Shown here in pieces: positions 54,913 through 62,012 of a DNA stretch of 64,000 nucleotides. The notes below the pieces were generated by a model. It saw only the letters and a list, made by a program, of their open reading frames with translations, ran no database searches and was not told where the DNA came from. The DNA lies in contig JAIQGE010000001.1 in assembly GCA_020072815.1 (NCBI GenBank), positions 434,001-498,000 on the forward strand, written 5' to 3'. The number at the start of each line of letters is the position of its first letter. Within the stretch, counting starts at the first letter, position 1. The position numbers and the translations under genes were made by a program. This DNA comes from Terriglobia bacterium. Lineage in GTDB: Bacteria > Acidobacteriota > Terriglobia > Terriglobales > Acidobacteriaceae.

Positions 54913-56093
54913 TGCCCGGCCTGCCACCCCAACACGCGAAAACCGCGCGCGCCGGGGGCCCCGGCCTGCCGCGCAGCTTTGCGCCGTCAGAAAAGTTCGT
55001 CTCTGAAGTTGCCGGACGCAAGCTCCGTCCCGCGTACGTTTTCGTCGGCGACGAAGTTTTCTTCCGCGACCGCTGCCGCCAGGCGCTGCTCGAACACCTC
55101 GTTCCCCCGGACCTGCGCGACTTCAGCCTGCACGATCTTGATCTCGCGCAAGCCAGCGTGGCGGAGGTGCTGGACCGCGCGCGCACGCCTTCGCTGATGG
55201 CGCCGTTTCAGGTGTTCTTCATCCGCGGCGTCAAGAACCTTTACGGCCGCGGCTCGCACGCGGAAGAATTCGCCGCCATTGAAGCCTACGTGAAAGATCC
55301 CAACCCGGATGCCGTGCTCATCTTCATCGCTGACCATCTCAGCATTCCCGCCGACGTCCGCCGCATGGACTTTCAGGACAAAGAGCGTTTTGACCGCATC
55401 CGCGAAACCCTGGGCGAATTCTGCGGCATCGTCGAGCTGGCCCGCGTGGAAGAATCCGACGGCATGCGCTGGATCATCGAACACGCTCAGAGAGAAGCCG
55501 TGAAGGTTGACCCTGACGCCGCCCGCGAACTCATGGACTCCCTCGGCGCGGACATGATGCTGGTCAGCCGCGAACTGGAAAAACTCACGCTCTACGTGGG
55601 CGAGAAAAAGCACATCACCTTGGGCGACGTGGAGACCATGGTGCTCGCCGCCAAACAGCGCTCGCTCTACGAACTTACTGACGCCATCTCCGCCAAGGAC
55701 AAGCCGCGCGCGCTCAGCGTGCTGGACGCGCTGCTCTCCAGCGGTGAAGGCGACGACGCGGCCATCGGCCACCTTTACATGCTGGCCCGCACCTTCCGCC
55801 AGATGCTGGTGATCGTGGAAAAGAACGTGCGCGACTCGCGCGCCATCTGGCAGGCGCTGTGGCAGGGCTTCCGCGTGCCGCCGTTTGCCGCCGAAGACGT
55901 CATCCGCCAGGCCCGGCGCTATAAGTCCCGCCGCGAACTCACCCGGACTTTGAAGCTCGTGGCCCGCGCCGATCTGGCGCTGCGCTCGAATCCTCCAAGC
56001 AAGCGCCTGGTGCTGGAGCAGTTGGTGATCCAACTGGCCGAAGAGCCGAGAGTGACGGCGACGGAGTGGCAGCAGGAAGAGCTGCCGGTCTGA
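54912..56093 (+). CDS. holA: DNA polymerase III delta subunit
   Basis: A 393-residue clamp-loader subunit. The family pattern includes AYVFVGDEVFFRDRCRQALL, FQVFFIRGVKNLY, DPNPDAVLIFIADHL, MMLVSRELEKLTLYVGEKKH, TLGDVETMVLAAKQRSLYEL and the C-terminal helical collar with FRVPPFAAEDVIRQARRYKS. The first 22 codons (MPGLPPQHAKTARAGGPGLP) correspond to an intergenic repeat also found at 58577-58636. They are probably an added leader; the folded protein starts near FVSEVAGRKLRPAYVF. It is the last gene of the psd operon. Confidence 0.92.
   Translation: MPGLPPQHAKTARAGGPGLPRSFAPSEKFVSEVAGRKLRPAYVFVGDEVFFRDRCRQALLEHLVPPDLRDFSLHDLDLAQASVAEVLDRARTPSLMAPFQVFFIRGVKNLYGRGSHAEEFAAIEAYVKDPNPDAVLIFIADHLSIPADVRRMDFQDKERFDRIRETLGEFCGIVELARVEESDGMRWIIEHAQREAVKVDPDAARELMDSLGADMMLVSRELEKLTLYVGEKKHITLGDVETMVLAAKQRSLYELTDAISAKDKPRALSVLDALLSSGEGDDAAIGHLYMLARTFRQMLVIVEKNVRDSRAIWQALWQGFRVPPFAAEDVIRQARRYKSRRELTRTLKLVARADLALRSNPPSKRLVLEQLVIQLAEEPRVTATEWQQEELPV
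54915..54975. repeat. CCACCCCAACACGCGAAAACC repeat inside holA start
   Basis: CCTGCCACCCCAACACGCGA AAACCG, then GGGGGCCC, matches CCCACCCCAGCAAGCCAAAA CCGGG, then GGGGGCCC at 58583-58622. On the minus strand both translate to a GPPA-x-x-V-x-ACWGG pattern. The element thus provides coding sequence here and lies in noncoding DNA at the other site. Confidence 0.6.
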
Positions 56094-56253
56094 GCTTCCA
56101 CCACGGAGGCACGGAGGAGGCTTTTTTCTGAAATCCCGAAGCGGAGCGAGGGACCCCGTATGGTAAACGACCATCCCAGGGTTTAACGATACAACGCGCT
56201 AGATCCGATTCGGCGTGAACTTGAGCAATACCCGTGGACCGCAGAACCTGCCG

Positions 56254-56520
56254 TCAAAGCCGGGAACGCAGCAAACGCTCTAGCCAGTAAACGGAGCCAG
56301 GGTCAAGTTTGGATGTAGACGTTCTTCCGTACATAGCGCTTTGAAATTCCCATTCCTCCGCATCCGTCAAGGCACGCATAATCCCGTCCTCAACGCCCAC
56401 CACGTAACCGCCGGCCCACGCAATGCAGGCTACGGCTGAAGTTACCGTCTGGTGTTGATGAATGCACGCGAAAACGATTCTGTCGTCGGCGTCGACAGCT
56501 AGGTAGTAGGTGAAGCTCAT
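56254..56520 (-). CDS. Hypothetical small protein
   Basis: An 88-residue protein without signal peptide or clear membrane segment. It begins MSFTYYLAVDADDRIVFACI and includes TSAVACIAWAGGYVVGVEDG and ALTDAEEWEFQSAMYG. No family was recognised. Composition and length are compatible with a real gene, but no strong ribosome binding site is seen, and it stands alone between holA and the next rightward gene. Confidence 0.5.
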   Translation of the reverse strand: MSFTYYLAVDADDRIVFACIHQHQTVTSAVACIAWAGGYVVGVEDGIMRALTDAEEWEFQSAMYGRTSTSKLDPGSVYWLERLLRSRL

Positions 56521-56734
56521 TTTCGTTCCAGCCTCATTCCCAAGGGGACTGCGAATGCTGACAGTCCTAAGACGTTGATACTGCGAAGAACCTGGGATGA
56601 CAACATGACGGTCGTACTCTCAGGCATGGCCTTTGGTAACCCGCCGGAGCCCTACCTGTCCCAACCGAAGACCGCATGCCGATGTACCTGAAACTGCGTC
56701 ATTTACAATGGTCCGAAAAAGACAGGGAGCAATC

Positions 56735-57061
56735 ATGGCCGCCGCACCCGATGCCAACTCGTCAGAAACCTTCAGCGCCAGCCGGTGGACGAAGGGCAAT
56801 TTCTTCTTCCCCACCCGCATCGCCGTGGGTCCGGAGCGCGTCTTGCGCATCAAGCCCAGGTTCTTTGGCAGCACTGAGGAAAGCATCCCCATGGCCAAGG
56901 TGGCGTCCGTGCAGATCAGCACCGGGATGATTTGGTCGGACATTCGAATTGATTCGTCCGGCGGCGCCAACCCGATCCTGAGCCACGGCCATTCCAAGGG
57001 CGATGCCGAACGGATTCGCCAGCTGATTGAGCATTACCAGCAGAGTGCCGGAAAAGCGTAA
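56735..57061 (+). CDS. PH-like (bacterial pleckstrin-homology type) small protein
   Basis: A 108-residue protein starting at ATG 56735, 6 bases after GGGAG. The beta-strand series RWTKGNFFFPTRIAVGPERV, LRIKPRFFGSTEESIPMAKV, ASVQISTGMIWSDIRIDSSG and the closing helix GDAERIRQLIEHYQQ fit the bacterial PH-domain (bPH) layout. Such domains often occur alone and have no known ligand. There is no signal peptide. Confidence 0.72.
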   Translation: MAAAPDANSSETFSASRWTKGNFFFPTRIAVGPERVLRIKPRFFGSTEESIPMAKVASVQISTGMIWSDIRIDSSGGANPILSHGHSKGDAERIRQLIEHYQQSAGKA

Positions 57062-57241
57062 AGCGTGGGGAAAACATCGTGAAGCACCGTAGGGTGCGAA
57101 AGAGCCTAGCCCAGGTGCGTGAGCCCTGGGTAACGGTAAGCAAAGTAAAGAATCCTTCCACTCTGCCGAAGGCTGGCGCGCAGCACAGCGAAGCGCGAAC
57201 AATATTTGATTTTTGACGCATCACCGGGTAGATATATCTGT
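57062..57241. repeat. GCCCAGGTGCGTGAGCCCTGGGT repeat
   Basis: GTAGGGTGCGAAAGAGCCTA then GCCCAGG...CCTGGGT (57092-57122) belongs to the same hairpin family as 48067-48092 and 58393-58420. It separates the PH-like gene from the TIR-like gene. Confidence 0.5.
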
Positions 57242-58231
57242 ATGCTAGGCAAAAGTACAGGGCCAGAGTACAAGATCAATGAACAATGCATTATTGGGAT
57301 GCCGTCATGCGGCTATGGTTTCGGGAGCGCACGAATGTGTTTTCTTGCGAGACCTGCCGACGGCGAGTTTCAACTTGAAGAAGACATACTTCGGCAACTT
57401 CTGAAAGAACGGAATTACGACTGCTATGTGGCGTTGCAGCGCATCGATCCTGGTAATTTCGCTTTTTGTACAAAGATTTGCTCGAAGATCATCACTTCGC
57501 ATTTCACTATCGTCCTGCTGAACAACTCCGTCCATGCGGAAAGCCCGGGAATCAAAATCCCCAATCCTAATGTCCACTTCGAATACGGGATGATGCTAAG
57601 CTTCCACAAACATGTAATACCTATGCAACGGCAAAGCGAGAAGCTGGCGTTCAACATTTATCCACTCGACACAATTAAATACAAGCCGGAAAACTTTAAA
57701 GACAAAGCGGAAGTCGCAATCGACGATGCAATCCTCCGCTTCAAGGTCCATGAGCCCACTGGGGGCCAGATGGGAATCCCTGACGCTGACGTGGTCAAGT
57801 ATATGGGCCTGAGGGGCTTGCGGCTCAGCGATATGACTGCTAATGATGTTAGGGCAGTATTTAGTCTCGGTGCGGTTCATCAGTTCAATCTGTTCGATAG
57901 TTCGGACGAGGTGGTATTTTTCGGCCGTTTTCAGGATGAGAAATCCACGGAAATTGTCATGCGAGTCAGATTGCTTCTAAACAACATCACCGAGGCCTAC
58001 AAGAAAGTACAGCGGACAGCACTAACGAATCCGCAAGACGCAGCACCGGCCTTAATGATTCTCGACCACGTCAGGATAGAAATCTTGGTTCCTGAGAGCG
58101 CCGACTTGGCAAAGATGGCCGCCAAGATTGAACAATTCCAGTCTCCACTGAAAAGGACAGCTGTTTTCCTTCGCCGACCGTCTGAAATCGAGGCGGAGGT
58201 GAAGTCGCAATATAAGAGTATGGAGTTGTGA
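57242..58231 (+). CDS. TIR/nucleoside-deoxyribosyltransferase-like protein, possible lone defence effector
   Basis: Up to 329 residues. The N-terminal half looks like a nucleotide-processing alpha/beta domain: strand CFLARPADGEF, helix LEEDILRQLLKERNYDCYVA, strand HFTIVLLNN and the key NPNVHFEYGMML (residues 108-119). This corresponds to the NPNVxxElG motif in TIR-like and deoxyribosyltransferase-like enzymes, with Glu114 the likely catalytic residue. The C-terminal 190 residues are unrecognised. The gene is A+T-rich against its surroundings, suggesting transfer. ATG 57335, with GGGAG 7 bases before it, is an alternative start. No partner sensor gene is adjacent. Confidence 0.65.
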   Translation: MLGKSTGPEYKINEQCIIGMPSCGYGFGSARMCFLARPADGEFQLEEDILRQLLKERNYDCYVALQRIDPGNFAFCTKICSKIITSHFTIVLLNNSVHAESPGIKIPNPNVHFEYGMMLSFHKHVIPMQRQSEKLAFNIYPLDTIKYKPENFKDKAEVAIDDAILRFKVHEPTGGQMGIPDADVVKYMGLRGLRLSDMTANDVRAVFSLGAVHQFNLFDSSDEVVFFGRFQDEKSTEIVMRVRLLLNNITEAYKKVQRTALTNPQDAAPALMILDHVRIEILVPESADLAKMAAKIEQFQSPLKRTAVFLRRPSEIEAEVKSQYKSMEL

Positions 58232-58734
58232 TTAGCCGGGTGCTCCGCCTATCCCGCACGATGAGCGTAGGTGGAAATCGACATTACATTTCCCCTGGCT
58301 GGGTGGCCCACCTTCCCTCACGCGATACAAGTGTCAAGGCACGAACCGTGGCCGGAATAACATCTCACCCAGCCCCGCAAGGGGCGGAATGAGTTAGCCC
58401 AGGGCGGAAGCCCCGGGTAAGCGTGTTTCGAGATTCGAGCGCCGTAGGTGCGGCACAAGAAATTCTTCGCGCTCAATCAGCAGGCGTTCGCGCGGGCTGT
58501 TGCGCGACTTGCAGGGCAAGAGTGACAAATGAGTGTCGCCACCTACGGGGCTTGTCTTTTTTTCTCGCTTACCCAGGCCTTCCCCACCCCAGCAAGCCAA
58601 AACCGGGCTCGCTGGGGGCCCGGTCCGGCCTGGGCTAGGCTGTTTCGCGCCTGATTGGCGCTCGCGCACAGTTGTGCAAAGGGCTTGTTGGCTCACGAGA
58701 GGCTGCCTAGTGGCCTGCGGCGGTTAGTCTTAGT

Positions 58735-58763
58735 TTGTTAAGGCGAACAAAGTACGGTATAAT
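58735..58763 (+). promoter_or_regulatory. Strong sigma-70-like promoter without a nearby gene
   Basis: TTGTTA (58735-58740), a 17-base spacer and TATAAT (58758-58763) form a near-consensus promoter. The next supported start codon downstream is 59747, almost 1 kb away. The transcript would cover repeats, so it could be a long leader or a noncoding RNA. Confidence 0.5.
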
Positions 58764-59267
58764 GACTAGATTTTCACAAACGCCAAAATGGCGACCGGGG
58801 GCGATGGCGTCCGGAAACGATCTTTGAAAATTAGCACTCGGCAATTAGCCGTCAGCAGTCAGCCAAAGCCTAAAGCCCGAAAAACCCGACTCACCGCAGA
58901 GGACGCAGAGGTCGCGGAGAATCAATAAGTTAGAAGAAAATTTACTGGTTGGTAAACAGTTGGGTGACCGTTGGGTCGAATGGAAGAACTCCCTTTGTTT
59001 GCAACAAACAGACAGAGGGAGGGGTGGGGTGGGTGGTAACTGGGTGGTGATTGAAGTTTGAGTTAACGGTGGCCCGGATTCAATCGGAACCTGTGGAGCT
59101 GGGCTGGCCCACTGGGATGAATTGTGTAAAGCTTTTAGAATCCTAGTTGAAGGTAGGGAGTACCAATCGCCGGGATCGCCGACATCGCGCGTGATCGCCG
59201 GGATCGGGAAGACCTAACCATCATCGCCGTGGGCGAGCGATGCCACACGGGTATCGCACTGGGACGA

Positions 59268-59625
59268 ATCGTGTAAGTCGTTTAGACCTTGGGATGAACA
59301 GGGAGGGGCAGGGAGGAAAACTCCGCAGGCGAGGGCGCCTGCGCTCCACCAGAAAAAAGAACCCGCCCTTCGCCGGGATCGGGAAAACCTAACCATCGTC
59401 GCCGAGGGCGAGTCCACCCGGCGGCTGTGCCACACGGGTATGGGTTGGGATGCGGCGCGTAAGTCCTTTAAACATTGGGATGACCCATGGGGGGTGGGTG
59501 AGAGCTCCTTCGACTCCCCTTCCACAAGCGTCAGGGTCGCTCAGGATTTCGCCTGCGGACTCCCGCTTCGCTCACGCCCGCAAAGCGGCTCAACTTTAGA
59601 CCTTGGGATGAACAGGGAGGGGTAG
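59268..59625. repeat. Direct repeats TTTAGACCTTGGGATGAACAGGGAGGGG
   Basis: TTTAGACCTTGGGATGAACA GGGAGGGG occurs at about 59281-59308 and again at about 59596-59623, identical over 28 bases. Between them, AAACCTAACCATCGTCGCCG with GGGCGAG, GCCACACGGGTAT and TAAGTC-TTTA echoes the segment at 59212-59283. The whole looks like a duplicated unit of about 190-315 bases that has diverged. Confidence 0.6.
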
Positions 59626-59746
59626 GTAGCCAAACTATTTTTGCAACCCTTTGCTTTAGCCTGCGTTCTAGACTCTGACGGTGTGCCTGCTGCTTTGTTA
59701 GATTAAGCTTATTTCCGATACAAACCTGATAGGCTCGGTCAATCGC

Positions 59747-61975
59747 ATGAAATTGCTCATTGTGGTCGCGCTACTGGCAGCATCAGCCGCTGGCCAGAAT
59801 TCTTCGTCACCCGTGCAAACCGACAGTAAAGCTCCTTCGCTGGCCGTCAGCTACGCCGGTGAGAATAACGGCCGCTACCGCTTCCGCGTAGCCGACACTT
59901 CCAGCCATGCAGTCACGGCGTTTGCCCTGCGCCTGGTTCCCAGCGGTGTTCCCATGGTTGACGGCGACTATGCCTGCGGCGGCCAGTGCGGCCGGAGCAT
60001 TGTCCTGGGAAACAAGGCCAAACCGGCCATCAGGAGCGGATCAGCCGGACTCAGGAGCTTTGCCATCGCCAGCGTCAACGGCGGAGCGGTGGTGGCTGAG
60101 GCCGCCATCTTTGATGACGGCTCGTATGAAGGGGAAGACCGTGCCGCGGCCTTTCTGTTGGCTAACCAGATCGCCAACCAGGTGGAGTTTGATCGCCTGA
60201 ATTCAGCCTTGACCATCGCCATGACAAGCGCCAGGGGCGACGCGCAAAAGACCGCGCAGTTGCGCATGAAGCTGGGCCAAGTTTCCGTGAACTTGACTCC
60301 GGACATGCTGCGCACTCTTCGGCTCTGGTTCCCCGCTTTGGCCAGCTGCAACCAGTACGCGCGCGCCATGAAGCACGCAGCCGTCCGCGAGAAGCAACTT
60401 GTCGTGCAGAGCATGGACCAGTTCGCGCATAACACCTCTCCCACAAGACCTTCGCTACTAGTCTGGCGGGAGCGGATCCGGCAACGGTTGGCGGCATACG
60501 GTTGCACCGGCTGCGGAGCCGAGAATCCCAAGCCCCGGACGGCCGCCCAACCTGCGTCCATGGGATGCCCTGACAGCAGTCCGGTGACAAGTGACACCGC
60601 GTCTCTTGCTGACGACGCCGCCGGCGCGGAAAGCGACTTGACCGACGTTGCCGATGCCGCCGAACTCGAAGCCGAGCTTGACGCCCAGGATATGGAAGCC
60701 ATGGAAGTCATGGAAGCTGTGGACGCTGTGGACGACACTCTGCCTGCAGAGCCCGCGCCCGCCGGCGCAACCGCGGATGCGCCTGCCTCCAGCGCGCCAG
60801 CTCCGGCAGCGGCTGTGGATGCACCGCCGCCCAACACGCGCGCTCTCGCCCCGGAGTTTCCGCCCGGTATACCTTTTCATCTTGGACCTGACGGGAAGAG
60901 AATGTTGTGGCGGTACAACTATCACGGCATGCCTGTGCCGGATTCCCTGGTCTATCAAGCGTGGTTCCGGGACATCGGCATGTTCGCGGACCTGGCGTTC
61001 CATAAAGTTGTGGTCTGGGACGATGGCAAGTGGATGGATTTTGACAAAAGTGATCCTCCGGCGGGCGGCCTCAGTGAGAACGAAGTCGAAATCGTCAAGC
61101 GCGTCTCGTCAGACTGCAACCAGCAGGCGGCCCTGGTCCACCAGAAAATCGATTCTCTGTTTCGCACCAAAGCCGAAGGTCTGCCCGGCGGCTGGGGAGC
61201 CTACGCGCCGCCGGTGCCTGGCTACCGCGAGCTGCGCGAAAAAGAGCGTGCAACGTTCAGCGCCTGCGTCACCCGGTTGCGCGCGCAGCTGAGCGCCGCG
61301 TCTTTCGCCAAAGTCGCCGGATTCGTCCTCAGCGTTTATCAGGCAACACCGGGAAAAATCGTACCGGTTCCCCCATCTGACGACGATATCTACATCCGCT
61401 TCTTCACCTACGTAGCATGGCTCAACGAGCCGGGCCTCAAGAACTCCGCGGGCGGGGAGCGCGAAACAGCCCTGCGCCGGGAAGAAATGCGGGCCGCCGG
61501 GATTGGAGACCATGAGTGGGAACTGCTGGTAAGAATTGCAGCCGATTATCGTCCGCCGCACCTGGATCAATTCGCCGCAGTTCCGGCAGGCGGGGCTCTC
61601 GGAATGTTCCCCATGCCCGCGCCGGGTCCAGCGCAACCGGCGTCGCCTGCGGTCCCTGTTTCGCAAGCAGCCAACCCGGGGCTTCCGATTGGCGCCCTGC
61701 AACCGGCGTCTCCGCAACCGATGTGCGGGCAAGCCAACTGTACACCTGTCGCGGTTGATCCCAGCTCGGCGGCGCTTCAGCAGAGAGCGGACCAGGCCAG
61801 CCTCAATCTGATTTCCCACATCGCCCAACTGCAGGCTTCCATGGGAGATTCCGCATTCCACAAACTTGATGCGTACCTCCACAAGCTGTACGCGCCTGCG
61901 GTACGGGAGAGATTTGTCGCGCTCACCGAGCCGTCTGGGCCGAAGAAAGAAGCGGCACAGACGGGAAAAAACTGA
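59747..61975 (+). CDS. Large hypothetical exported protein
   Basis: A 742-residue protein of unknown function. A short signal peptide (KLLIVVALLAASAAGQ) is followed by a beta-domain (about 30-125) and a helical region with several cysteines (YACGGQCGRS, YGCTGCGAENP). An acidic, Glu/Asp/Ala-rich stretch (SDLTDVADAAELEAELDAQD) and an Ala/Pro linker (PAPAGATADAPASSAPAPAA) follow. A second domain from about residue 370 (FHLGPDGKRMLWRYNYHGMP) and another Pro-rich linker precede a final helical segment (LDAYLHKLYAPAVRERF). It converges on the M13 peptidase. Confidence 0.75.
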   Translation: MKLLIVVALLAASAAGQNSSSPVQTDSKAPSLAVSYAGENNGRYRFRVADTSSHAVTAFALRLVPSGVPMVDGDYACGGQCGRSIVLGNKAKPAIRSGSAGLRSFAIASVNGGAVVAEAAIFDDGSYEGEDRAAAFLLANQIANQVEFDRLNSALTIAMTSARGDAQKTAQLRMKLGQVSVNLTPDMLRTLRLWFPALASCNQYARAMKHAAVREKQLVVQSMDQFAHNTSPTRPSLLVWRERIRQRLAAYGCTGCGAENPKPRTAAQPASMGCPDSSPVTSDTASLADDAAGAESDLTDVADAAELEAELDAQDMEAMEVMEAVDAVDDTLPAEPAPAGATADAPASSAPAPAAAVDAPPPNTRALAPEFPPGIPFHLGPDGKRMLWRYNYHGMPVPDSLVYQAWFRDIGMFADLAFHKVVVWDDGKWMDFDKSDPPAGGLSENEVEIVKRVSSDCNQQAALVHQKIDSLFRTKAEGLPGGWGAYAPPVPGYRELREKERATFSACVTRLRAQLSAASFAKVAGFVLSVYQATPGKIVPVPPSDDDIYIRFFTYVAWLNEPGLKNSAGGERETALRREEMRAAGIGDHEWELLVRIAADYRPPHLDQFAAVPAGGALGMFPMPAPGPAQPASPAVPVSQAANPGLPIGALQPASPQPMCGQANCTPVAVDPSSAALQQRADQASLNLISHIAQLQASMGDSAFHKLDAYLHKLYAPAVRERFVALTEPSGPKKEAAQTGKN

Positions 61976-62012
61976 TTGCTAAATCAAAAAGCACGGCCTC
62001 GCCGGGCTTTCC

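Larger units (their letters stand above)
58232..59746. other. 1.5-kb noncoding, repeat-rich stretch
   Basis: No convincing gene lies here. It contains a CAGCCCCGCAAGGGGCGGAA / GCCCAGGGC...GCCCCGGGT element (58370-58420), the CCACCCCAGCAAGCCAAAA element (58577-58636) and a strong promoter (58735-58763). It also has CGCCAAAATGGCGACCGG (58784-58801, also near 19834), TTAGCACTCGGCAATTAGCC (58826), a GATCGCC array (59165-59205) and long direct repeats at 59215-59625. Open frames on either strand follow the repeats and have no ribosome binding sites. Confidence 0.6.

Noticed and set aside
58826-58850. TTAGCACTC, an exact half of a CIRCE heat-shock operator
   Set aside because: The partner GAGTGCTAA at nine bases is absent. 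The bases belong to a TTAGCACTCGGCAATTAGCC intergenic repeat related to one at 38707, and no heat-shock gene follows.
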